From JBEIFW01 sp044370695 (GTDB taxonomy: Bacteria > Actinomycetota > Acidimicrobiia > Acidimicrobiales > Ilumatobacteraceae): a DNA stretch of 24,742 bases. Below, piece by piece: positions 1 through 7,556 of this stretch; within the stretch, counting starts at the first letter, position 1, and each line of letters opens with the position of its first letter. The notes beneath the pieces were generated by a model. The model had not been told where the DNA came from. It made no database searches and worked only from the letters and a program-made list of their open reading frames with translations. The position numbers were made by a program, and so were the translations under genes. The stretch lies in NCBI GenBank assembly GCA_044370695.1, contig JBILVB010000041.1:1-24742 (forward strand), read 5' to 3'.

Positions 1-528
1 CGCCAGCTTGCCCGCCGCGAGCACGACGTTCACGAGCGCGAGTGCGGCGAAGCGGCGGGAGCCCTGGAGGACGCCGAAGGCCACCGAACACAGAGCAGCG
101 CCGGGAACCAGGACGGCGACACCGATGGCGAGGTCGGTGTCGATCGAGGCGATCCGCCCGATGCCCGGGCTCGCCACCGCGAGCGCTGCGGCGAGCGCCG
201 CAGCGCCGGCCAGGACCCGCGCCAGGAACGGATCGGTGGCCAGGGCACGCCACGACCGCGGGGGCGCGCCGGTCCAGGGCCGCAGGGCCTCGCTGCGGGC
301 CACCGCGGTCTGCAGTGCCGCGGCGACCAAGCCGGTGAAGGCCACGAGGCTGAACGCCGCCGACCACTGCCCGAACTCCTCCGGTCCCAGCCAGCGTCCG
401 AGCGCGAGTTGGAACGCGAAATTCATCGCGGTCGACGTGATCGAGGCGATGAGCACGGCGGCGCCGCCCTGCACCAGCGACGGCCGGGGCCGCTGCTCGG
501 CCTGCACGAGTTCGTCGCGGACCAGCAT
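1..528 (-). CDS. MOP-type polysaccharide flippase, C-terminus cut by window edge
   Basis: Reading the minus strand from position 528 gives an open frame of 176 codons that runs off the left edge. The predicted start is MLVRDELVQAEQRPRPS, followed by a first membrane segment (about residues 28-50) and the phrase LGRWLGPEEFGQW, which is typical of the first loop of Wzx/MOP oligosaccharide flippases. A second hydrophobic segment follows (AAFSLVAFTGLVAAAL), then further hydrophobic stretches after a basic loop. Flippases of this family have 12-14 membrane helices and move lipid-linked glycans across the cytoplasmic membrane; only about the first third is visible here. The ATG at 528 has GGGAG immediately upstream, which is closer than ideal, so the start could differ. 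It diverges from the epimerase gene at 604 across a 75-base gap. Family assignment is fairly secure; substrate is unknown. Confidence 0.72.
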   Translation of the reverse strand, partial: MLVRDELVQAEQRPRPSLVQGGAAVLIASITSTAMNFAFQLALGRWLGPEEFGQWSAAFSLVAFTGLVAAALQTAVARSEALRPWTGAPPRSWRALATDPFLARVLAGAAALAAALAVASPGIGRIASIDTDLAIGVAVLVPGAALCSVAFGVLQGSRRFAALALVNVVLAAGKLA

Positions 529-603
529 CTCCCGGCAGGGTATGGGCGTCGGGGGCCCGGTGGTGTCGCTCAGACCGGCCCCGCAACGGCCGATCAAGAT
601 GGG
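529..603. promoter_or_regulatory. Divergent intergenic region between flippase and 2-epimerase genes
   Basis: This 75-base gap separates two divergent starts, so it must hold the promoters of both genes unless one or both are leaderless or transcribed from within a neighbour. I could not find convincing -35/-10 boxes or a clear inverted repeat in it. The call rests on gene orientation alone. Confidence 0.35.
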
Positions 604-1725
604 GTGATCGCTTTCGTCTACGGCACCACCGCCGAGCTGATCAAGCTCGCTCCGGTGGCCGAACGTCTCGACGACCTCGGGGTCCGCTACCGGTGGTGGT
701 GCACGGGCCAGCAGCTCGACGAGTTGCCCGCTGCGATCGACGCGCTCGGCCTCCGCCAGCCCGACCGATGGCTCGGACGCGGCTGGGGCGGGCACTCGCT
801 GCACGGCGCCGCCGAGGTCGCCGGCTGGGCGGCCCGGCTGGGGACGCAGTTCGCCCGCCGCCGCCGGGAGCTGCGTGCCGAGCTGACCTCGGACGGCTGT
901 CGGCCGCTCGTGGTCGTGCACGGGGACACGATGACCACGGTCCTCGGGGCGCTGCTCGGCCGGTGGCTCGGGTCGACCGTGGCGCACGTGGAGGCCGGTA
1001 TGCGCAGCGGCGACTGGCGCAACCCGTTCCCCGAGGAACTCGACCGGCGGATCGTGGCCCACCTGGCCGACCTGCATTTCGCCTCGGGTCCGCCGGCGGT
1101 CGCCAACCTGTCGAGGGCTCGGGGAGTCGTGCTCGACACGGGGGCCAACACCGTGGTCGACGCACTCCAGCTGCGCTCGATGGCGGCCGGCTCGCTGCCG
1201 GCGGCGGTGCCGGAGCGGTTCGGACTCGTCTCGCTGCACCGCAGCGAGCTCTACGCAAGCCCGAGCGCGCTCGCAGGCGTCCTCGGCGAACTCGCCGGCT
1301 ACTCGCAGCGCGCCGGGGCGGTGCCGCTGGTGTTCGTCGACCATCCGGTGACCTGCGCCCGGCTCGCGCGGCTCGGGCTCGACCATCTGCTCGAACCGGT
1401 GGTCCGTATTCCGAAGCAGGGGTACGCCACGTTCCTCGCGCTGGTGCGCCGCAGCGAGTTCGTCGTGACCGACTCGGGTGGCCTGCAGGTGGAGGCCGCC
1501 GAGCTCGGCGTTCCGTGCTGTGTCCATCGCGTCACCACCGAGAGCGCCGAGGGCCTCGGGGCGAACGTGGTGGTCACCGGGCTCGAGCGGAGCGCGTTGC
1601 GGGAGTTCCTCGACGCCCCCGGTCGCTACCGGCGCCCGGCGGCGGTCAGGGCGTCGTCGCCGAGCGACCGTGTGGTCGACCGGCTCGTCGCCGACGGGTT
1701 CTGCCGGGCGGCGGCGCGGGTCTGA
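604..1725 (+). CDS. UDP-N-acetylglucosamine 2-epimerase family protein (WecB/WbpI-like)
   Basis: A 373-residue protein of normal family length. WecB-type enzymes interconvert UDP-GlcNAc and UDP-ManNAc; WbpI/WlbI relatives act on UDP-diacetamido uronic acids. The visible signatures follow the family order: GTTAELIK (7-14), VHGDT (105-109), HVEAGMRS (128-135), PFPEE (141-145), SLHRSE (210-215) and DSGGLQVEAAELG (290-302). The acidic residues and histidine matching the catalytic set of E. coli WecB (D108, E130, E144/E145, H212) are all present, so it is probably active. The usual R-x-x-TERPE segment near the end is changed to HRVTTESAEG. The GTG at 604 is chosen because the family N-terminus starts there; the upstream extension of the frame is arginine-rich and unlike the family. 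Its last 100 bases overlap the 3' end of the opposing GT2 gene. Subfamily, and so substrate, is not settled. Confidence 0.85.
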   Translation: MIAFVYGTTAELIKLAPVAERLDDLGVRYRWWCTGQQLDELPAAIDALGLRQPDRWLGRGWGGHSLHGAAEVAGWAARLGTQFARRRRELRAELTSDGCRPLVVVHGDTMTTVLGALLGRWLGSTVAHVEAGMRSGDWRNPFPEELDRRIVAHLADLHFASGPPAVANLSRARGVVLDTGANTVVDALQLRSMAAGSLPAAVPERFGLVSLHRSELYASPSALAGVLGELAGYSQRAGAVPLVFVDHPVTCARLARLGLDHLLEPVVRIPKQGYATFLALVRRSEFVVTDSGGLQVEAAELGVPCCVHRVTTESAEGLGANVVVTGLERSALREFLDAPGRYRRPAAVRASSPSDRVVDRLVADGFCRAAARV

Positions 1726-2774
1726 GGCGCAGGCAGCCCGCTGCGGCCCCGTCGGCGGGCGGCGCGGATCCGCAAGGCGAGCCCGCGCACGATCCCGGTG
1801 CCGTAGACGGCGCCGAACCCGGGTGCGAGCACGGCGAGCGAGCGCGCCTCGTAGGCCGTTGCACCACAACGGCGAGCGATGATGCCGAGCCCCGAGGTGG
1901 CTCCGGCGAGGCCGAGCGCAGCGACCAGGGGACGCCGGACGGCCAGGACGGCCAGCGCCGGGCTGGCGGTTGCGAGTGCAACGAATGGCACGAGGAACCT
2001 GCTCTCGCGACGCAGATGGCCGTCGACGAAGGTGGTGCCGCGGTAGTAGGCCTGCCGCAGGAAGCCTTCGAGGTCCTCCCGGCCGTGATACGTGCAACAG
2101 AAGTCGTGCGCCAGCCGAATCGGCTGCTCGGCGGCCAGGCTGCGCAGCAGGTGGGTGTCGTCGCTCACCAAGGACAGGTCGTCGTGGCTGGGGGTGAAGG
2201 CGTCGACGAGCCGCAACAGGGTGTCGCGCGGCGCGAGGAAGAACGTCGTGCCCTTCGGGTAGAGGTCGAACTCGTCGAGGCCGTAGGCGGCCTCGGTCCG
2301 TTCGGCGAACCACCGGCGCCAGGCGATCTTCACGAGGGCGGCCCAGAACCCGGCGTACGGGTTGCCGGCCGTGTCGATGACGACGTCGCCGTTCCAGACC
2401 CGGTGGTCGGGGTGGGTGGCGAGGCGGTTGCGGATGAAGGTGAGTGACGGCTCGTGGGGGAACACCCGGGAGTCGAGCAGCAGAACGAGTTCACCACGGG
2501 CGGCGACCAGCCCGGCTCGCCGGGCCAGGAATCGGCCGGCATTCGCCTGACGGACGACGGTGACGGCCGGCGTGCCGGTGTCGGCGGCGAGCACGGCGGC
2601 GGTGCCGTCGGTCGAGCCGTCGTCGACGACGACGATCTCCACGTCGGGCCAGCCGGCGTGGGCGACCGCTCGCCGCACGGCGCCGAGCGTGCGCGGCAGC
2701 CATGCGGCGGCGTTGTAGGCGGGGATGACGACCGAGAGCGACGGCGGGGAGCAGGTGGTGTCTGGCGTCGTCAT
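1626..2774 (-). CDS. GT2 family glycosyltransferase with C-terminal membrane segments
   Basis: A 382-residue protein. Residues about 13-230 form a GT-A fold of family GT2: LSVVIPAYNAAAWLP (13-27), VVVDDGSTDGT (48-58) and a LLLDSRVFP segment (98-106) where the usual D-x-D metal site is DSR. Hydrophobic stretches at about 258-280, 283-301 and 313-335 suggest membrane anchoring, as in transferases that work on polyprenyl-linked acceptors. The ATG at 2774 overlaps the stop of the upstream fusion gene as ATGA, and GGAG lies seven bases before it, supporting both the start and translational coupling. The last 33 codons overlap the convergent epimerase gene. That tail is low-complexity (rich in Ser, Thr, Arg, Ala), so a shorter ancestral C-terminus that lost its stop is possible. 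Sugar donor and acceptor cannot be read from the sequence. Confidence 0.83.
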   Translation of the reverse strand: MTTPDTTCSPPSLSVVIPAYNAAAWLPRTLGAVRRAVAHAGWPDVEIVVVDDGSTDGTAAVLAADTGTPAVTVVRQANAGRFLARRAGLVAARGELVLLLDSRVFPHEPSLTFIRNRLATHPDHRVWNGDVVIDTAGNPYAGFWAALVKIAWRRWFAERTEAAYGLDEFDLYPKGTTFFLAPRDTLLRLVDAFTPSHDDLSLVSDDTHLLRSLAAEQPIRLAHDFCCTYHGREDLEGFLRQAYYRGTTFVDGHLRRESRFLVPFVALATASPALAVLAVRRPLVAALGLAGATSGLGIIARRCGATAYEARSLAVLAPGFGAVYGTGIVRGLALRIRAARRRGRSGLPAPQTRAAARQNPSATSRSTTRSLGDDALTAAGRR

Positions 2775-4942
2775 CGACTCGCTCCGATCGGGGTGGTCGG
2801 GACCGGCCGGGGCTCCGGCGCGCGGTCGTGCGCCGGCCCGGGCGCCGGCTCGTAGCCGAGCGCAACCCGCAGGCGTCCGAAGATCCGCAGGGTGTCGCCG
2901 AGCGTGCGCACGACGGCACGCCAGGACACCGTGCTGCGCTCGGGGCGGCCGAGCGTGACGGGGAGCTCGACCCAGCTCGTGTGTCGGCGCGCCCGGGCGA
3001 CGACGAACAACTCGAGGTCGAACGCAAAGCGGTCCTCGACCAGGTAGGGGAGGAGATCGTCGACGACGTTGCCACGCAACAACTTGATGCCGGTCTGGGT
3101 GTCGCCCACGTCGAGGCGGAACAGGACACGGACGAGTCGTCGGTAACCCCACGACCAGATCCGGCGTCGGGTCGAGGTCCGCACGATCGACTCGGGGTGG
3201 CGCTTCGAGCCGAGCGCGACGTCGACGTCGACGTCGTCCATCGCAGCGAGGAGCCGGGGGAGCAGGGCGGGGTCGAGGTCGCCGTCGGCGTCGAGGAACC
3301 CGACCAGCTCGGCGTGGCTGGCCGCGAAGCCCGCCCGGATGGCCGCACCCTTGCCACGGTTGGTCGGGAGGCACAGGGAATGGACCGTCGGCAGGGCCAT
3401 CCGCTCGACGAGCCGATCGCTGCCGTCGGTACACCCGTCGGCGACGGCGATGATCTGGTAGGGCCGCCCCGTCCCGGCGAGCACCGCGTCGAGGCGTCGC
3501 AACGTCGTCGCCACCACTTCGCCGGGGTTGAAGTAGGGAACGACCACGGCGACGTCGCTGCGGCCCGCGATCGACGGGTCGGGACGTCCGGCGGGCATGG
3601 CTCGGGTGACGGGCCGGCTCCGCAGGAGGGCGGGCGCGGCGAGCAGCGCGAGCACCACGGCGGTGGTGGCCGTGACCGTGGCGGCGAGGCCGGTCGGGGT
3701 GTGCGGCGCCAGCCAGGCACCGACCGCAGCGACCGGCACCGCTGCCCATGGCGCGAGGGCCAAACGGGAACCGGCGGCGACGAGGAACAGCACGAGCAGG
3801 GTGGCAGGGGCGAGTGCCGCCCAGGCGATCACGAGGAAGCGGAGCGCAGTGACGTCGACGGTGCCGGCACCGGCGATGGTCGTCGTGACCAGATGGGGCG
3901 CTGCCGCGACGACGAGCGCAGCGAGCCCGCCAAGCAGACCCGTGGCGACCAGGCCTTGGCGGAGCGCGCGGCGCTGCTCCAGGGACCGGCTCGGCGCGCA
4001 CACGAAGCGGACGAACGCGACGAGTGCCACGGCGCTGGGAACGAAGAACCCGGCGCGGGCCAGCATCGAGGCGCCGGCGTAGGCGTCGGCGTCGCCGGGA
4101 CCGAGCAGGAGCCGGGCGAACACCGTGTCGAGCGCGCCGGCCGACCACACCCCGGCCAGCGCAGCGACGCCGGCGGCGAGTGACCGCGCCGGTAGACGGA
4201 CCGGTCCGGGCGACGCACTGCGGTCGGGGTCAGCGGCGGAGCTGCGAGGGCGTCGGCCGACGACGCCGCTGGCGAGGGCCATGGTGACCAGGAGGACCAC
4301 TTCGCCGGCGAGCAGGGCGGCGATCGAGCCGGACAGGCCGGAGGCGGTGGCTGCGACCACGGACTTGGCGAGCGTCCCCGCCATCACGCAGGCACCAAGG
4401 TGGGCCAGGCGGGCCGTGCGCAGGAGGACGGCCTGCGGAATCACGCCGAGGACCGCGAGCAGCGTGTGGAGACCGACCAGCGCAGCTGCCGGCGCCCGTC
4501 CCCAGCTGCCGTCCGGGCTGCTGAGCGCCCCGGTGACGGTGATCACGGCACCCAGGAGTGCCCCCAGCACGAGGGCCGGCCGCCACCAGGATCGGGTCAG
4601 CGCGACGGTCCGGTGGCCGTCGGGGTCGAGGCCCACGAGGTGGCGCACCAGGGCGACCTGGAGCCCGGTGAGCACGATGCCGGTCGCGTTGAGACCGCTC
4701 AGCAGGGTGGCGAGCGCGCCGGCGGCGTCGGCGTCGAGGCGTCCGGCGCCGAGTCGGTAGGAGAGGGCGTTGACGATGCCGGTGAGCGCGGCGGCACCGA
4801 CGAACCACGCCGCGGTCGCCGGCGCGACCGCGCCCGGGTCTCCAGGGTTGCGAGCGATACGCCGGAAGCTATGGGCGAGGGATCGACCACGGCGTCAGGT
4901 CGACGGGCGCAGCAGTCGTTGGAGCAGGCGAGAAGGCGGCAC
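2771..4942 (-). CDS. Fusion of a MOP-type flippase with a DPM1/ALG5-like GT2 glycosyltransferase; in-frame TGA at codon 16
   Basis: A GTG at 4942, with GGAGGG at 4947-4952 and 25 bases after the preceding stop, opens a frame that runs to 2771 and is broken only by TGA at 4895-4897 (codon 16). Numbered from this GTG, about 12 hydrophobic segments fill residues 35-440; they include ALDTVFARLLLGPGDADAYA (about 270-289) and MLARAGFFVPSAVALVAF, as in MOP lipid-linked sugar flippases. Residues about 461-694 are a GT2 domain resembling polyprenyl-phosphate sugar synthases: VVVPYFNPGE, VADGCTDGSD, NRGKGAAIRAGF, FLDADGD, DTQTGIKLLR and FDLELFVVA. The protein may both make and flip a polyprenyl-phosphate sugar (inference). 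The first in-frame ATG/GTG/TTG after the TGA is GTG 4675, but starting there would delete the first membrane helix and half of the second. Either the gene is disrupted, the base call is wrong, or expression is unusual. It is translationally coupled to the next gene (ATGA). Confidence 0.75.
4895..4897 (-). other. In-frame TGA stop near the 5' end of the flippase-GT fusion
   Basis: The codon lies between ...LLRPST and RRGRSLAHSFRR in the frame that joins the Shine-Dalgarno-preceded GTG at 4942 to the flippase domain. A single C-to-T change of a CGA arginine codon would create it. TGA ends many other genes in this window, so it is a normal stop in this organism. Confidence 0.8.
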
Positions 4943-4946
4943 GTTG

Positions 4947-4952
4947 CCCTCC
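4947..4952 (-). promoter_or_regulatory. Shine-Dalgarno site GGAGGG deciding the fusion-gene start
   Basis: GGAGGG on the minus strand is followed by CAAC and then GTG at 4942. It is one of the strongest ribosome binding sites in the window and sits just downstream of the acyltransferase stop at 4967. This points to an originally functional start here rather than at the downstream GTG 4675. Confidence 0.65.
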
Positions 4953-4966
4953 GCGCGGCCTGGGCG

Positions 4967-7396
4967 CTATCCGTTCGCCCGAGGTGCTGCTAGCTCGAGC
5001 AGCGCAGCGCCGTGGTCCGTCGCCCAGGCGCGTGCGCCTCGCGCGCTCAGGTGCAGCCCGTCAGGGCGCACGAGTGCACCATCGGCCAGCCGTTGTTCGA
5101 GGAACGCCCCGTCTGGGGCACAGACGGTTGCGGAGAAGTCGAACACGCGAACGGTGCCGTCTTCTCGCTGAAGGCGTGGCAGTAGCACCTGGCGGGCGTA
5201 GCGCTGACGTTCGCCCGAGAACAGCGGATGGCCTTGCGCTGCTCCACCGGGTACCCGGGCCCCGTCATAGCCAACGCACGGCGGCGTGGCCAGGATCAGC
5301 GAGATCCCGGCGGCCCGGGCCTGCTCGGCCAGTTCCCGGTGGCCGGCGAGCCAGGTGTCGTCGAAGACCGGATCCCCGGGGCGTCGGACCTGCTCGCCGA
5401 TCCGCCGGTCGGCGAGGTCCCAGACAGCGACGAGGACGACGATGACCTGCGCACGCCAGTTCGCGGCCGCCTCGGCCCAGGACCGTCGCCAGGGGGCGCA
5501 CTGGCTCTCGTCGAACTCCCCGCCGTCGAGGCCGATCCGCGGCCATTGGGTGAGGACGCCACAGCCGCCCTTGGAGTTGTTCCAGGCGGCGATGCGCCGG
5601 TTCACCCCCCACGTGGAAAGGCCTTCGGCCAGCCCCGCAGCGACCGAATCACCGACGACCATGATTCTGGTCTCGGCGGCGTCGGTAGCCGCCAGCGCGT
5701 GGATGTCGATCGGCGCCGCGAGCGCGGAAGCGCTCTGCTCGGGGATGCTCTCCCGCACGATCTGGGGCCAGCGCGCGGTCAGCCTGCGCTCGAAGCTCCA
5801 GGCCGCATCGGACAACGCTGATCGCTCGCCCGAGCCATCGGTGGGGGGCGTCACCCACATCACGGTCCGGCCTGCGGTTGCGCTGGCGGCGAGCGCAGTG
5901 CCGAACCGCTCGACGGCCCAGTCGATGGCATCGCCGTCGAGCACGGTGGCGCCAGGCTGCTTGACGGCCAGCGCCGCCCGGTAATCGACGATGTCGGTCA
6001 CGGCGACGAGGGCATCGGGCTTGACCCGCTCCAGCTCCTCCGCCCACGACCCGTAGCCGCAGTCGTGTTCATCCGGCTGGCAGTCGAGCGTCAGCACGGT
6101 GACGACGTCCCATTGCTTGCGCTCGACGGTGAGCAGCCCGTCGACGAGCGGGCGCCAGTGACGATCGGTGGCGATCGCCACCCGCCAACGCGGGGCCGCT
6201 GCGATAGGTGGCGGGCTGGCATCCGGCTGGACGTCACCCCCCTTCATCCCGGCGACGTCGACGGCGGGTAGTGACGGCAGCAGGAGCGCACCTGCGCCCA
6301 CGATCCCGCACGCCATGAGCCCGATCATCGGCGCCGACCGCCGTGGACGGATGAACCGGCCGGTCCGGATCGGCTCCTCGAGGAATCGGAACGAGATCGC
6401 TGCCAGGCCGATGCTGAGGCCGACCTGCACGCACGCGAGCGGCACGGCAGCGAGACCGGTACGTTCGTCGGTGACGAGCAGGATGATCGGCCAGTGGTAG
6501 AGGTACAGGCCGTAGCTGATCCGTCCGATCCAGACGAGCGGTCGCCATGCGAGTAGGGAGCGCAGGGGACCGGGGACGAGGAGGCCGAGGATGACGATCG
6601 ACGTTGCCACGGCGTACAGGGCGAGGCCGCCCCGGGTCAGCCAGAGGCCGGTGTCATCGAGGAAGAGCCAGGCCGCAGCCTGGGCCAGCAGGCAGAGCGG
6701 TGCGAGCACGGCGAGCGCCCTGCGGCCGCGGTTCGGGCCAGCGAGACCGGTCGCATGGCACGCGAGCGCAAGCAGGACGCCGACGAGCAGCTCGGCTGCT
6801 CGTGCGTCGGTACCCAGGTAGGTGCGATCGATCGACCAGCCGGCTGCCACCGGGAGCGCCACTGACACGGCGACGGCGGCGCCCACGACCCCGGCCATGA
6901 GCGCCCGGCGCCGTATCAGCGCCCACGCAAACACGGGGAAGAAAAGGTAGAACTGCTCCTCGATCGAGAGCGACCAGAAATGCAGCAGCGGTGACGGCGC
7001 TGCCATCTGCTCGACGTAGCCGCCGCCTTCGAGCGCGAAGCGCCAGTTGGCCAGGTACGCCAGGCTGGCCGTGACATCGAACCGAAGGCCGCTCGTCTGC
7101 GAGGCCGTCCACATCCCGGCCGCCCCCAGGGTCGCGACGGCGGCCATGGTCGCCAGCGAGGCCGGCAACAGTCGTCGGACCCGCCGGACCCAGAACGCCT
7201 TCAGGTCGACCCGCCCGGTCCGGCGTGACTCACCCAGCAGCAGCGTCGTGATGAGGAATCCCGACAAGGTGAAGAAGGTCGACACTCCGAGGAAGCCGCC
7301 GGACAGGCCGTCGTCGTCGAGGTGGTAGGCGAGCACGGCGAGCACCGCAAGGGCTCGGAGTCCGTCGAGTGCGTCGATCCGTGGCCGCTCCGCCAT
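4967..7396 (-). CDS. OafA/YrhL-type membrane O-acyltransferase with tandem C-terminal SGNH-like domains
   Basis: An 809-residue protein. Residues 6-345 are an acyltransferase-3 domain with about ten membrane helices: IDALDGLRALAVLAVLAYH with the conserved histidine at 25, FFTLSGFLIT (41-50), VRRVRRLLPA (70-79) and WSLSIEEQFYLFFP (141-154). A helix at about 354-376 follows. The C-terminal domain (about 576-800) is SGNH-hydrolase-like: VVGDSVAAGL (580-589) with the serine in GDS and PDGLHLS (778-784) with the D-x-x-H pair. Residues about 404-550 look like a second, degenerate copy lacking both motifs. Proteins of this type transfer acyl groups, often acetyl, from cytoplasmic acyl-CoA to extracytoplasmic glycans. 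ATG 7396 is chosen because the family N-terminus begins there; no good Shine-Dalgarno is visible. It heads the minus operon that ends at 1626. The acyl group and target sugar are unknown. Confidence 0.87.
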   Translation of the reverse strand: MAERPRIDALDGLRALAVLAVLAYHLDDDGLSGGFLGVSTFFTLSGFLITTLLLGESRRTGRVDLKAFWVRRVRRLLPASLATMAAVATLGAAGMWTASQTSGLRFDVTASLAYLANWRFALEGGGYVEQMAAPSPLLHFWSLSIEEQFYLFFPVFAWALIRRRALMAGVVGAAVAVSVALPVAAGWSIDRTYLGTDARAAELLVGVLLALACHATGLAGPNRGRRALAVLAPLCLLAQAAAWLFLDDTGLWLTRGGLALYAVATSIVILGLLVPGPLRSLLAWRPLVWIGRISYGLYLYHWPIILLVTDERTGLAAVPLACVQVGLSIGLAAISFRFLEEPIRTGRFIRPRRSAPMIGLMACGIVGAGALLLPSLPAVDVAGMKGGDVQPDASPPPIAAAPRWRVAIATDRHWRPLVDGLLTVERKQWDVVTVLTLDCQPDEHDCGYGSWAEELERVKPDALVAVTDIVDYRAALAVKQPGATVLDGDAIDWAVERFGTALAASATAGRTVMWVTPPTDGSGERSALSDAAWSFERRLTARWPQIVRESIPEQSASALAAPIDIHALAATDAAETRIMVVGDSVAAGLAEGLSTWGVNRRIAAWNNSKGGCGVLTQWPRIGLDGGEFDESQCAPWRRSWAEAAANWRAQVIVVLVAVWDLADRRIGEQVRRPGDPVFDDTWLAGHRELAEQARAAGISLILATPPCVGYDGARVPGGAAQGHPLFSGERQRYARQVLLPRLQREDGTVRVFDFSATVCAPDGAFLEQRLADGALVRPDGLHLSARGARAWATDHGAALLELAAPRANG

Positions 7397-7556
7397 GGGT
7401 GAAGTTTGGAGGACCGGACCGCCGGTGGGAAGGCAGGGCACGGTCGACGCCGGTGACCCGGACCGTGCCATTCTTTCCGCCGATCACTGCGCCGCGGGCG
7501 AGCTGCATGCGCCGGCTCGGGCCGATCGGTGCAAGACGACAGGGAGCGGCGTGCTG
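7397..7556. promoter_or_regulatory. Divergent intergenic region with inverted repeat
   Basis: These 160 bases separate the acyltransferase start (minus strand, 7396) from the methyltransferase start (plus strand, 7557), so promoters for both operons are expected here. It holds a perfect 9-base inverted repeat (7437-7445 and 7461-7469). AGGGAG at 7541-7546 is the likely ribosome binding site of the plus-strand gene. No clear sigma-factor boxes were recognised. Confidence 0.45.
7437..7469. repeat. Perfect 9-bp inverted repeat in a divergent promoter region
   Basis: GGCACGGTC at 7437-7445 is matched by its reverse complement GACCGTGCC at 7461-7469, with a 15-base spacer. Centre-to-centre spacing is 24 bases. 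It could be an operator for a dimeric regulator or a leader hairpin; on the plus strand a short pyrimidine-rich stretch (ATTCTTTCC) follows, but this is too weak to call a terminator. Confidence 0.5.

Noticed and set aside
693..2447. A 584-codon plus-strand frame crossing the 2-epimerase and GT2 genes.
   Set aside because: It is out of frame with the epimerase motifs and antisense to the GT2 gene; composition is Arg/Gly/Ala-rich and lacks domains.
4699..4890. A GTG at 4890 (MVDPSPIASGV...) as alternative start of the flippase-GT fusion.
   Set aside because: It is in a different frame, would need a frameshift to enter the flippase, and has no Shine-Dalgarno; the frame becomes Arg/Ser/Pro-rich at once.
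4895..4897. Recoding of the TGA as selenocysteine.
   Set aside because: The codon is in a basic, poorly structured N-terminal stretch, not at a redox or catalytic site of the family, and I see no obvious downstream hairpin. TGA is the ordinary stop for many genes here.
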